From positions 248,001 through 312,000 of the forward strand of contig NZ_BBJT01000006.1 in NCBI RefSeq assembly GCF_000739915.1: DNA of 64,000 nt, in the 5' to 3' direction. Shown piece after piece: positions 18,673 to 27,213 of the stretch (position 1 is the first letter of the stretch; the number at the start of each line of letters is the position of its first letter). A program made the translations under genes and the position numbers. Under the pieces are notes generated by a model. The model ran no database searches. It was not told where the DNA came from and saw nothing but the letters and a program-made list of their open reading frames with translations. Source of the stretch: Paenibacillus chitinolyticus NBRC 15660. Lineage in GTDB: Bacteria > Bacillota > Bacilli > Paenibacillales > NBRC-103111.

Positions 18673-19379
18673 GCCACTCCACCCCGATTGTAAAGAGTAA
18701 ACCGCTTTTCCAGAGCGGACGATGCCTTTTCCACCAGGACCGTAATGCCCCAGAACAGAAGAGCGGCCGCGATATAGGCTTCGAAAAACTTCCAGTTCGT
18801 AGACGCCACGATGTTGGCCTGAGCGTTAATTTCCACCACCGAGATGGTAAAAGCGAGCGTGGTCGCATGCAGCATGGAAATGACGGAGTTCGTCAAATTG
18901 GGCAGGCTGACCGCAAATGCCTGGGGAAACACGATGCGCCGCAGCGCCTGCGCAGTCGTCAGGCCGACGGCGTAAGCCGCCTCGATCTGCCCCCGGTCCA
19001 CCGCCCCGATGCCCGCCCGGACCACTTCGGACATATAGGCCCCCGCCGTGATGGAGAAAGCGATGATCACGAAAGCGACGAGCGGGATGGAGCCCGAGTT
19101 AAAGGACCAGCCGTAACGGTCCGCGAGCGTATCCAACACGGCCGGAAGCCCGAAATAAACGAGGAACAAGTGCATCAGCATCGGCGTTCCCCGGATAAAG
19201 GTCACGTACGCAACCGCCGCCGGATACAGAACCGGCACCCGGTAAATGCGCACCAGCGCAATGACTGTGCCGATCAGCAGCCCTCCCAGTACGGAGACGG
19301 CCGTAATATACAGGGTCACCGGCAAAGCCGACAGCAGACTCAGAAAAGCCGTGCCGATGAAGGAAGGATCAAGGTTCAT
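18669..19379 (-). CDS. tcyM: Amino acid ABC transporter permease (TcyM-like)
   Basis: A 236-residue His/Glu/Gln/Arg/opine-type permease with about five membrane segments, [19 protein letters not shown] and the EAA loop near [20 protein letters not shown]. The start at 19379 (AAAGGAGG upstream, overlapping the end of the previous permease by 11 bp) replaces a longer frame with no homology. Forms a heterodimer with the next protein. Confidence 0.88.
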   Translation of the reverse strand: MNLDPSFIGTAFLSLLSALPVTLYITAVSVLGGLLIGTVIALVRIYRVPVLYPAAVAYVTFIRGTPMLMHLFLVYFGLPAVLDTLADRYGWSFNSGSIPLVAFVIIAFSITAGAYMSEVVRAGIGAVDRGQIEAAYAVGLTTAQALRRIVFPQAFAVSLPNLTNSVISMLHATTLAFTISVVEINAQANIVASTNWKFFEAYIAAALLFWGITVLVEKASSALEKRFTLYNRGGVA

Positions 19380-20151
19380 AGCCCGGCGCCTCCTTTTTGA
19401 TTCCCGGCTGGAGCCGTCTGAAGATGTTCGGGCGCGCCGCCGTTTTACCGGACGTATCCGCAAGCGGCCTGCTGTGGCGCAGCAGTCTTTTCTCGGCGGC
19501 ATCGAAGCCTTTCTGCAAAATAAAGCTGACGACGAAATAAATCAGCGACAGCGCGATATAAATTTCTATAAAATGCTGCGTCGCCGTGCCCAGCGTCTCG
19601 GATTTGCCCGTCATTTCCATGACGCCCAGCGTGAAGGCGAGCGAGGAGTCTTTCAGGTTGCCGATGACCAGGTTGCCGAAAACGGGCAGCGCGATCCCGA
19701 GCGCCTGCGGCATGACGATCCGGGTGAATGCCTGGTACCCGTTCATGCCGACCGCATAGGCCGCCTCGACCTGCCCCCGGTCAACGGCCGCCACCGCCGA
19801 CCGGATCATCTCGGAGACATAGGCGCCGGTGTGCAGCGAGTAGGTAAGAATGACGAACAGGAGCACCGGCGTTTTGGACACGTCCACCTGGACGATTTTC
19901 AGCAATTCCGGCAGTCCGTAATAGATCAGGAACAACTGGATGAGAATCGGCGTCCCCCGGAAGAAGGACACGTAGACCCCACTGATCCGCCTCAGGACGG
20001 GCACGTTATAGAGCCGGGGCAAAGCGATAAGAAACCCGATGATCAGCCCCAGCAGGATGGAGCTTCCCACGATCAGCAGCGTAATGTGCAGATAGGAAAG
20101 CAGCTTCGGAATAAAGAAGAAGATATAGTCCGCCTCGAATCTTCTGCCCAT
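19369..20151 (-). CDS. tcyL: Amino acid ABC transporter permease (TcyL-like)
   Basis: A 260-residue permease with FFRGTPILIQLFLIYYGLP, VEAAYAVGMNGYQAFTRIV and five or so hydrophobic segments. A soluble basic tail of about 30 residues follows the last segment. Translation is coupled to the second permease by overlap. Confidence 0.88.
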   Translation of the reverse strand: MGRRFEADYIFFFIPKLLSYLHITLLIVGSSILLGLIIGFLIALPRLYNVPVLRRISGVYVSFFRGTPILIQLFLIYYGLPELLKIVQVDVSKTPVLLFVILTYSLHTGAYVSEMIRSAVAAVDRGQVEAAYAVGMNGYQAFTRIVMPQALGIALPVFGNLVIGNLKDSSLAFTLGVMEMTGKSETLGTATQHFIEIYIALSLIYFVVSFILQKGFDAAEKRLLRHSRPLADTSGKTAARPNIFRRLQPGIKKEAPGYEP

Positions 20152-20184
20152 GATACCACCTCTCTCGTACGAACCTTCGGGTTC

Positions 20185-21054
20185 TTATTTCTTCTGCGTG
20201 CCCACGTTCGAGAAATCTTGGCCGAGCCACTGAATGCTCAGCTTGGACAGCGTTCCGTCCGCTTTCACTTCCTTGATGGCCTGATCGATCCGATCGGCCA
20301 GCTTTCCGTCTGTTTTGCGGAATACATACAGCACATCCGACTCCGTAAGCGGCTCGCCGACCGTTTTCAGCGCGACCTTGCCGTCTTTGTCCGTATAGTT
20401 GCGAAGCGCGAAATCCGACGTCACCGTGGCGTCGATGCGCCCTTTGCGGATTTTATCCACCAGATCGTTGGCCGTCGCGTTGTCGTACACGATCTCGATG
20501 GCGTTATTGTTCTTCTTGTTGTACTCCTGGAGGATGTACGCTTCGTTGCTTGTCGCTCCGGTGCGGACTTTTTTGCCTTTCAGATCGTCGATGGTTTTGA
20601 TGGTGTCGTTGTTGATCTCGACGGCGACTTTGTTCAGGAAAATGCTGTACGGTTCTTTATTGAACAAATATTTCTGCTCGCGCTCCGGATTTTTTTCCAT
20701 TTGATGGGCGATGAAGTCGATCTTGTTCGTTTCCAGGCTGAGCAGCAGACTCTGGAACTCCATCGTTTTGAATTCGAATTCGTATTCCGGTATCCGCTTA
20801 TCAAGCTCTTTGATCAACTCCACGTCAAATCCCGTCAGCTTACCGTTCTGGTCGATAAAGCACACCTGAGGGAACTTGGTCCCCGTGCCGACTATGACCT
20901 TCCGGGCTTGGCCCGCCGGGCTTTCCCCCGGTTTGTCCGTGGCCGCCGTCGTCGTCCCTCCACCCGTTTCAACGGCTTTGCCGCAGCCCGCAGACACTAC
21001 CGCCAACACTAAAATTCCCGCTCCCGCCAACCATTTGTTTACTTGTTTCTTCAT
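20185..21054 (-). CDS. tcyJ: Solute-binding lipoprotein for cystine/S-alkylcysteine uptake (TcyJ/K-like)
   Basis: A 289-residue family 3 binding lipoprotein. The signal sequence ends in VVSAGC (lipidated Cys 24). The mature domain shows VIVGTGTKFPQVCFIDQNGKLTGFD-like residues 54-77, MEFQSLLLSLETNKIDFIAHQM and KVRTGATSNEAYILQEY. It captures the substrate outside the membrane. Only one such gene is present, where B. subtilis has two (tcyJ, tcyK). Confidence 0.87.
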   Translation of the reverse strand: MKKQVNKWLAGAGILVLAVVSAGCGKAVETGGGTTTAATDKPGESPAGQARKVIVGTGTKFPQVCFIDQNGKLTGFDVELIKELDKRIPEYEFEFKTMEFQSLLLSLETNKIDFIAHQMEKNPEREQKYLFNKEPYSIFLNKVAVEINNDTIKTIDDLKGKKVRTGATSNEAYILQEYNKKNNNAIEIVYDNATANDLVDKIRKGRIDATVTSDFALRNYTDKDGKVALKTVGEPLTESDVLYVFRKTDGKLADRIDQAIKEVKADGTLSKLSIQWLGQDFSNVGTQKK

Positions 21055-21155
21055 TAGACTCGCTCCCCCGCTTCGTTATGGATAGTTGAACATGTATCGC
21101 GCTTTTTCTTGCCGCCCGCCTTACCTGCCTGCGCTCTCCTATGTAAAGATTTTCT

Positions 21156-21695
21156 CTACGAGGCCGTAAAAAAGGCGGATTCGCGCAGCTCCAGCCGATA
21201 GCTTTTGACAAGCACCTCGCCGTTATGGAACTCCTTGTCAAACGCGCGCTGGAATCCCAGCCGCTCATAAAGGCTCACGGCGGAAGCCATCATATCGGAC
21301 GTATGAAGATGAAGCGTCGAGGCCCCGAGCTCCAGGGAGCGCTTCGCGCTTTCTTTAATAAGCTCCGTCGCGACGCCTCTGCCCCGCGCTTCCGGCGAGA
21401 CGGACAAATAGCGGATAATCGGCGTATGGATCTCCAGCTCCGGTCTGCCGTAAGCCGCCTCCGAGGAAACGAACAACTGGACGGTTCCGACGATTTTCCC
21501 GTCCGCCTCGGCGACGAGCCGTGCGACGGGATCGCCCTTGTCGGCGGCGGCGCCGATATCTTCCCGGTACTGCTGCCACCTTTGCGCGGACATGACGTCG
21601 GCATACTGCAGATAAGCTTCAAGCATCACCGCGCGAACCGCTTCGCGATCCGCCTCTGCCGCTTCACGGATGACGATGGAGGGTGAGCTTCCCAT
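21156..21695 (-). CDS. GNAT acetyltransferase, YtmI-like, first gene of the sulfur operon
   Basis: A 179-residue N-acetyltransferase: IVIREAAEADREAVR at the start, the acetyl-CoA loop SVSPEARGRGVATELIKES and LYERLGFQR near the end. The start at 21695 follows AAAGGAG; a longer in-frame extension crosses the leader terminator and is not real. In B. subtilis the operon-opening acetyltransferase acetylates S-alkylcysteines, including S-(2-succino)cysteine, for processing by the flavin enzymes and deacetylase. Same position and orientation here. Confidence 0.85.
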   Translation of the reverse strand: MGSSPSIVIREAAEADREAVRAVMLEAYLQYADVMSAQRWQQYREDIGAAADKGDPVARLVAEADGKIVGTVQLFVSSEAAYGRPELEIHTPIIRYLSVSPEARGRGVATELIKESAKRSLELGASTLHLHTSDMMASAVSLYERLGFQRAFDKEFHNGEVLVKSYRLELRESAFFTAS

Positions 21696-21745
21696 AGATC
21701 TGACACTCCTTTTTCTCCTAGGTGTGGAACTGCGCGTAACAACGC

Positions 21746-21784
21746 AAAAAGCCAGAGAGGTCACTAGAAGCGACTTCTCCGGCT
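21746..21784 (-). promoter_or_regulatory. Leader terminator (attenuator) of the S-alkylcysteine operon
   Basis: Arms 21772-21784 and 21750-21762 form a 13-bp stem with two G-U pairs, followed on the minus strand by TTTTTG. It lies inside the leader, about 50 nt before the first start codon, so transcription must be allowed to pass under some condition. No known riboswitch core is recognised. Confidence 0.6.
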
Positions 21785-21831
21785 GTCCGGTCGATACTCG
21801 ACAATTCAAAGCGGAATACTAAGTTTTTAAT

Positions 21832-21860
21832 ACTGTACCACTAAAGCGGGACGTTATCAA
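21832..21860 (-). promoter_or_regulatory. Promoter of the S-alkylcysteine operon
   Basis: TTGATA (21855-21860), 17 bp, TACAGT (21832-21837) on the minus strand; start of transcription near 21825. Confidence 0.5.
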
Positions 21861-21992
21861 CCATTTTTTGTTGTTTTTTGAAGGAAGCTGCATTCCCCGC
21901 CGCTTGCGGTTCCGGCTGCTCGGCCGTTACTTCGCGGTCCCCTCTCACGATAAACGGACCGCGCAAAAAAAAGGCTGCATGCCGCAGCCGTC

Positions 21993-22517
21993 TTACAGCT
22001 TTTTCTCATACAGGTTGGCGCTCCATCCGTCTCCCGTCACGGTTTCCAGATAAACGAATCCGGCGTTCCGGTAATACGCGTTGAGCCTGGCGTTCTCCGA
22101 CATGCAGTCCAGCCGGAAATACGTTTTGCCCGTCTGCCTGATATAATCCTCCGCCCATTCGAGCAGCCGGGTACCCAGCCGAAGTCCGCTGCGCTTGCGC
22201 GTCACAACGAGCCGGTGCAGATAGCCCGCATCGCCTCGGTCCCTCTCTCCCCACAGGAGCTTGTCGCTCCACTGGAGCGTGAAGCAGCCCACGGCTTCTC
22301 CGCCCGAATAAGCGATGAACAGTTCACAATCGGCCATCAGTTCCGCGAAATATTCCGGGGTGAACGTCTTCTCGTCCCAGAGCAGAATGCCCCGCGAAAC
22401 TCTCCAGCGGGCCGCTTCCACATACAGCTCCTGCAAAAGAGGCGTTTCGGCCGGAACCGCTTTTCTGATTTCCAGGTCAGCTCCCGCCCACGCTTCCGCT
22501 TCCCGACTCGTGCTCAC
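21993..22517 (-). CDS. GNAT acetyltransferase
   Basis: A 174-residue acetyltransferase with LEIRKAVPAETPLLQELY, LHRLVVTRKRSGLRLGTRLLEWAE (cofactor loop region) and NAYYRNAGFVYLE. The GTG at 22517 is preferred because AGGAGG lies 8 bp upstream, while a TTG two codons earlier is only 2 bp from it. Substrate unknown. Separated from the sulfur operon by that operon's promoter. Confidence 0.8.
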   Translation of the reverse strand: MSTSREAEAWAGADLEIRKAVPAETPLLQELYVEAARWRVSRGILLWDEKTFTPEYFAELMADCELFIAYSGGEAVGCFTLQWSDKLLWGERDRGDAGYLHRLVVTRKRSGLRLGTRLLEWAEDYIRQTGKTYFRLDCMSENARLNAYYRNAGFVYLETVTGDGWSANLYEKKL

Positions 22518-22558
22518 CGGCAAAACCTCCTTTAAAGCCCCTTTGACGGAAGAAAAAT

Positions 22559-23350
22559 TTAAGTCCAGTCATTCCTATGCTCGGAAATGAAATGAATATC
22601 CTTTCGATAATGCTCAAGATGTCCTTCATCCAGCATCTTTTGAAAAGCCAGGTCACCTTCACTCGCTCTTCTTGTTATTGTTTTACACAATCCTTCCAAT
22701 CGCAGCAGTACCATGTCTATGTAATTTTCCGCAAATCCTTCACCGTAACAATCAAAAAACAAGTTCACTCTGTTTTTAATGCGGGAAGCATCTTGAAAGG
22801 AATCATAGTAAACGATTTCGCCCGTTTCAGTAAGATGCAATCGGCTTAACGGCACACAAGTGTAAAGAGTGTACGCTATGTCCCAAAGCCGCGGACCCGG
22901 TCCGGCCGCATCAAAATCAATAATGCCTATCGGTTTTTCATGCTGAAAAATAATGTTGTATACGGCAAAATCGTTGTGGCATATGACCTCCAAAGGTTGT
23001 GGCGTATGGTCGAATGGCTGCCAACTGTCATCAAATGAAAAGTCGCTTACAGCATCATGATAGAGACGGAGCATTTTCGCAATTTCCTGTAAGACATCAT
23101 CCGACCGCATGTATTTCTTCAAAGGATAATTACCGGCTTCCCCTTCGATAAAGGATAAAATTTCTCTTCCTTTTTCATCCGTACCCAGGTATTTAGGGGC
23201 ATAACCGTATCCTTTGTTGTCAAGATGGTTTAACAGGGCATGAATGTTGGGGCTATTCGGCTTTAACTCCCTTCTGACCGTATTACCCGACCTATATACC
23301 TTTGAGACGTTGCCGCCGGCTAACAATTCCTCATTTGAACGATTAGACAT
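22559..23350 (-). CDS. APH/choline-kinase-like phosphotransferase
   Basis: A 263-residue protein-kinase-like phosphotransferase of the aminoglycoside phosphotransferase superfamily. The catalytic loop is CHNDFAVYN (Asp127) and the metal site IIDFDAAGPGPRLWD (Asp145). It starts behind AAAAGGAGG. Base composition is clearly more AT-rich than its neighbours, suggesting later acquisition. Substrate unknown: an antibiotic, choline or a sugar amine are all possible, and resistance should not be assumed. Confidence 0.75.
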   Translation of the reverse strand: MSNRSNEELLAGGNVSKVYRSGNTVRRELKPNSPNIHALLNHLDNKGYGYAPKYLGTDEKGREILSFIEGEAGNYPLKKYMRSDDVLQEIAKMLRLYHDAVSDFSFDDSWQPFDHTPQPLEVICHNDFAVYNIIFQHEKPIGIIDFDAAGPGPRLWDIAYTLYTCVPLSRLHLTETGEIVYYDSFQDASRIKNRVNLFFDCYGEGFAENYIDMVLLRLEGLCKTITRRASEGDLAFQKMLDEGHLEHYRKDIHFISEHRNDWT

Positions 23351-23514
23351 GTAAGTACCTCCTTTTCTTGTTCAAAAATCGCGTGGGGTTCGCTCGCCCC
23401 GCCCAGGACTGCAACGCGCGCCGGGCATTCTAGCCTGCTCTCTTTAATGAAAGTTCAATAGAATTCCCTAACATAGCCATCCAAAAGAAGTACACTCGGC
23501 AGATTCGTGCTTTC

Positions 23515-24075
23515 CTAATCCCCGAAATCCTGGGTCCGGACAATCCCTTCCTCCCATACGCGCTCCAAAATCGCATCCACGGTTTCCTCCGGCGTCAGAC
23601 CGGTCGAGTCCAGCCACAAACCGACCCGCGGGGTTTCCCCGTGCAGCACGCCGTTCAGTGCGGATACGGTCCATACGCCGTATCCCTTCTTGGACCGGGC
23701 CGCTTCTCTGCTCGCGACTTCTTCCTCGCCGGGGCACAGTACGATCACGTACAGGGGCCTGTCTTCCAGCAGCGAGAGGAAATCGCTCAGCACGCGGCCT
23801 ACGACGACATCCTGCATCACGACGGTGAATCCGGCTGAATAATAGGTGTCCGCGGCTTGTGCGGTCAGCCTGTACCGCAGCAGAAGCTGCTCCATTTGAT
23901 CGGCTTCCGCGTCCGGCTGAACTTCCTTTCGGTCGTTGACGATCATTTTACGGAAATGATCTCCCCGGAGATGAACCGATTTCTCGAACCGCTCCGCCAA
24001 CAGCTGCGCGACCGTCGATTTGCCGCTTGCCATAATGCCGGTCACCAAAAACATCGCATGAATATCCCGAATCAT
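23515..24075 (-). CDS. P-loop kinase/phosphotransferase-like protein
   Basis: A 186-residue P-loop protein with Walker A VTGIMASGKSTVAQ at residues 10-23, an LRGDHFRKMIV segment and a lid-like region. It resembles the chloramphenicol-phosphotransferase/AAA small-molecule kinase group (GGDHFR-type motif). The ATG at 24075 follows AAGGAGGGG. Substrate unknown. Confidence 0.7.
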   Translation of the reverse strand: MIRDIHAMFLVTGIMASGKSTVAQLLAERFEKSVHLRGDHFRKMIVNDRKEVQPDAEADQMEQLLLRYRLTAQAADTYYSAGFTVVMQDVVVGRVLSDFLSLLEDRPLYVIVLCPGEEEVASREAARSKKGYGVWTVSALNGVLHGETPRVGLWLDSTGLTPEETVDAILERVWEEGIVRTQDFGD

Positions 24076-24277
24076 GCCAAACCCCTCCTTTTGCGGACGA
24101 TTTCTCATGTTTCCATTGTAGCCAATCGCCGGCAAAGCGCCGTAAGGAGAGTTTCGTTATAATCAAACCTGCCGCCGTCCGTCCGTCGACCCGCGTATCC
24201 ATGCTGCCGGCATGCGGAAGGCCCGGATTCCATACACTAAGATATAACACCTCTCGCATCCAGAAAGGAGACCGGCC

Positions 24278-24952
24278 ATGTACGGTTTTGCACCCCCGCC
24301 GTCGCTTCCTCCGTCACCCGGATACCGGGCAGGCAAACCGGCTGTCATTGAAGTTACGGGCGACGGAATCGTCTCCGTCATTCCCGACCAAGCCGTGATC
24401 GTGCTGGGAGCCGTCACGGAGGGAGAAACCCTCTCACCCGCGCAGGCCGAGAACGCCCGGATCATCTCGGCCGTGATCGACTCCCTGCTGCAGCTCGGAA
24501 TCCCCCGGAGCAGCATCCAGACGGATGAATTCCGGATCGATCCCCAGTACGACTTTCAGGACGGCAAACAGATTTTCCGCGGCTACCGGGTCACTCATCT
24601 GCTGAAAATTACGACGGATCGGGTCGGAGAAACCGGAACGATTGTCGATACCGCCGTCTCCAAAGGGGCCAACTCCGTTTCGGGAATTTCTTTCCGGACG
24701 TCCCAGCCGCAGAAATACAGCAAGGAAGCGCTGACCCTCGCCGTCCGGAACGCCCGAGAGAAGGCGCTGACGATAGCGGCGTCCCTCGGAGTCACCCTCG
24801 CGGCGGTTCCGGAGTCCGTCCGGGAGCTCAGCGGCCAGAACGAGCCCGTCCCGTTCAAGGCCTCCATGCTGGCCGCCGGTCCGGCCACCCCGATTCAGCC
24901 GGGTGAGCTGCATGTTTATGCCGCCGTGAGTGCGCGGTACACCTTCAGCTAA
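24278..24952 (+). CDS. SIMPL (DUF541) domain protein
   Basis: A 224-residue protein with one SIMPL domain from about residue 20 to the end (VIEVTGDGIVSVIPDQAVI, IQTDEFRIDPQYDF, YRVTHLLKIT, EALTLAVRNAREKALTIA). The start follows GAAAGGAG. Many family members are secreted, but here the N-terminus is proline-rich and has no signal peptide or membrane segment. Function is not established. Confidence 0.82.
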   Translation: MYGFAPPPSLPPSPGYRAGKPAVIEVTGDGIVSVIPDQAVIVLGAVTEGETLSPAQAENARIISAVIDSLLQLGIPRSSIQTDEFRIDPQYDFQDGKQIFRGYRVTHLLKITTDRVGETGTIVDTAVSKGANSVSGISFRTSQPQKYSKEALTLAVRNAREKALTIAASLGVTLAAVPESVRELSGQNEPVPFKASMLAAGPATPIQPGELHVYAAVSARYTFS

Positions 24953-24969
24953 GCCCGGCCGGGCAGCAC

Positions 24970-25020
24970 AACGAAGAAGAGAGCGTATCCCCGCTGACGG
25001 GATACGCTCTCTTCTTCGTT
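24970..25020 (+). terminator. Terminator after the SIMPL gene
   Basis: A perfect 22-bp inverted repeat (24970-24991 and 24999-25020, 7-nt loop) ends in TTCTTCGTT. Very stable hairpin 17 bp after the stop codon. Confidence 0.75.
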
Positions 25021-25331
25021 GGGAGCAGGGGCGCGGGAGGTACGCGGCCGTTCCCTCGCAATGCCGGAACGCGCACCCGTGCTTCGCTGGCGGGACAGGC
25101 GGCTGCGCGGGAACGGTGCTTGGCTGCTGCCGCCACGAAGGGCTCGCGCTGAAGTCGCGGGCCGGGTCAGGCGCTGTGTCCGCTCCTTTCTACGGCAGCG
25201 CTCCCCATCAGCACTCGCTTGACTGTGCTCCCTCTACGGCTGCGCACCCGTTCGGCTCCGCCTACGCTCCAGTCGGCGTTCCGGCTTCCGCCCGGGCCAG
25301 CCCTGCGCAGGGCTGAGCGTCCGCAGCCCGC
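25021..25331. other. Gene-free GC-rich stretch
   Basis: About 310 bp of very GC-rich sequence between a terminator and the 3' end of the dioxygenase gene. Open frames occur on both strands but have no ribosome binding site and no recognisable protein. Possibly decayed coding sequence; nothing else is seen. Confidence 0.4.
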
Positions 25332-26249
25332 TTACGACGCGCTAGCCGCAGCCGCTGGCGCGGGCTCCGAGACGATGCGCGTTGCACTCTTGCGGCCGTC
25401 CACGCCGATCGGGACGTCGCCGGCAATCGTGACCCGGCGTACGACCCGGTGCTGATCGCCGTAATCGTTCACGGCGTAATGCTGCGTGGCGCGGTTATCC
25501 CAGATCGCCACGTCGCCTTCGGCCCAGCGCCAGCGCACGGTATTTTCCAGGCTTGTGATATGTTCCTGGAACAAGGCGATCAGCTTCTGGGAATCGGCAA
25601 CGGAGAAGCCTTCGATTTTTTTGGCGAAGCCGCCCAAAACAAGTGTCTTCTCTCCCGTTTCCGGGTGAACGCGGACGAGCGGATGCTCCGTTTCGTAGAC
25701 CGTGGAAGCGAAGCTCTCCCGGTATTTGCGTGCCGCTTCGCTGCCCAGGGCGTTAACCGTTCTGATTGTGGCCGCATAATCGAATTCATTGGTGTGCAGC
25801 ACCCGCAGCTTGTCGGCCAGCTCGCGCAGCTCCGCAGGAAGCAGTTCATAAGCCGCGGCCGTATTCGCCCACACCGTATCCCCGCCCGCTTCGGGAATCA
25901 CAATCCCCCGGAGAATAGAAGCCGCCGGATATGCATCGACAAATGTCACATCCGTGTGCCATACGTTGGCGCGGCCCCCGTGGGTCGAATCCAGCTCCAG
26001 CACGTAATCCGTGCCGTCTTTGGGCTTAATCGTCGGATGAGCGACCGGGCTGCCGAGCAGCTTTGTAAACTCTTCCTGTCCAGCATTGTCCAGGTGATTT
26101 TGTCCCCGGAAGAAAATAACCTTATGCTTGAGCAGCTTTTCGCGGATAAAACCTACCGTGCTTTCATCGAGATTGCCGGACAATGAAATCCCTTCAATAA
26201 TGGCACCAATTCTTCCTGAAACCGGGATTACCTTCACTTGTTCACTCAT
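25332..26249 (-). CDS. TauD/TfdA-family 2-oxoglutarate-dependent dioxygenase
   Basis: A 305-residue non-haem iron enzyme. The Fe(II) triad is visible: H98 and D100 in WHTD, H257 in TQHYAVND; the 2-oxoglutarate-binding arginine lies in HRVVRRVTI (268-272). It would hydroxylate the carbon next to sulfur in taurine or another sulfonate (or alkyl sulfate), releasing sulfite. Start at 26249 follows AAAGGAGG. Last gene of ssuA-ssuC-tauD. Ala-rich C-terminus (PAPAAAASAS). Could be named tauD or atsK; the substrate is unclear. Confidence 0.87.
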   Translation of the reverse strand: MSEQVKVIPVSGRIGAIIEGISLSGNLDESTVGFIREKLLKHKVIFFRGQNHLDNAGQEEFTKLLGSPVAHPTIKPKDGTDYVLELDSTHGGRANVWHTDVTFVDAYPAASILRGIVIPEAGGDTVWANTAAAYELLPAELRELADKLRVLHTNEFDYAATIRTVNALGSEAARKYRESFASTVYETEHPLVRVHPETGEKTLVLGGFAKKIEGFSVADSQKLIALFQEHITSLENTVRWRWAEGDVAIWDNRATQHYAVNDYGDQHRVVRRVTIAGDVPIGVDGRKSATRIVSEPAPAAAASAS

Positions 26250-26327
26250 GTTCTTTTCCTCCTTTAAAATGGTTGATTTATCGTCAGCGGCAAGCCCGGA
26301 CCGGCAGCGCGTCTGCCCTTACCGGGA

Positions 26328-27194
26328 CTATCCCTTGTAATTGTCGCGCCATTTCAACAGCCGCTCTTCCAGCAGCCGCACGACGGAATCCACAAGCTTG
26401 CCGACAACAGCGAAAATAAGGATGCCCACAAACACGGCGGTCGTTCTGGAAAACTGCCGGGCATCCTGGATCATATACCCGATGCCCTCGCTTGATCCCA
26501 TCAGCTCCGCCACGACGAGCCCCAGCCAGGCGACGCCCAGCGACAGCCTGAGACCGAGCAGGACATTCGGCAGCGCCGAGGGGAGCACCAGCTTCGTAAT
26601 TTGCCGGAAGCGGCTAAACTCCAGCACTTTGGCTACGTCAAACAGCTTGGAGTCCACGTTCCGGACGCCCAGGAATGTATTCACGTACAGCGGGAAAAAA
26701 GCTCCCAGCGCGATCAGCAAAATTTTGGACAACTCGTCGAACCCGAACCAGAGTATAAAAAGCGGCGTGATCGCAAGATGCGGAACGGTGCGGAGCATCT
26801 GTAAAGTAGGGTCGAGCATGTACTCGGCTCTTTTTCTCAACCCGACCAGCATACCGGTCAGGAGACCGAGCGAGCCGCCGAGCAGAAATCCATAGGCGGC
26901 CCGCTGCACGCTCACCTTCAGATGATGGAAAAGCTCTCCGGATTGAACCATTCCTGCGAATTCCTCCGCAATGCTGAGCGGTGAAGGAAATAGCGTCGCG
27001 GAGACCAGCTTCAGCCCGCTTGCCGTCTGCCAGGCGGCAAGCGCCGCCAGCGGCAGCACGAGCCCGAGCAGGGCGATTTTCAGTTTGCCTCCGCGTCTGG
27101 CGGATGCTCTTCCTGCGGCGGCTCGTCTTCCTTCCCCCTCATCCAGGCCCTTGGCGGCCGGGGAAGACGGGTTTAATTGTCCCAAAGCTGACAC
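26328..27194 (-). CDS. ssuC: Sulfonate/taurine ABC transporter permease
   Basis: A 288-residue permease of the SsuC/TauC type with a 35-residue basic cytosolic N-terminus, then about six membrane segments; LRTVPHLAITPLFILWFG and the EAA-type loop FDVAKVLEFSRFRQITKLVLPSA mark the family. GTG start behind GGAGGAGG. It should pair with an SsuB ATPase, but none is encoded in this operon or elsewhere in the window apart from the met and tcy ATPases. Confidence 0.88.
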   Translation of the reverse strand: MSALGQLNPSSPAAKGLDEGEGRRAAAGRASARRGGKLKIALLGLVLPLAALAAWQTASGLKLVSATLFPSPLSIAEEFAGMVQSGELFHHLKVSVQRAAYGFLLGGSLGLLTGMLVGLRKRAEYMLDPTLQMLRTVPHLAITPLFILWFGFDELSKILLIALGAFFPLYVNTFLGVRNVDSKLFDVAKVLEFSRFRQITKLVLPSALPNVLLGLRLSLGVAWLGLVVAELMGSSEGIGYMIQDARQFSRTTAVFVGILIFAVVGKLVDSVVRLLEERLLKWRDNYKG

Positions 27195-27213
27195 GGTCTT
27201 CGCCTCCTCCTCC

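Noticed and set aside
10668-20000. Long plus-strand frames opposite the sulfur operon
   Set aside because: All are shadows of conserved minus-strand genes in GC-rich DNA, without start signals or protein similarity.
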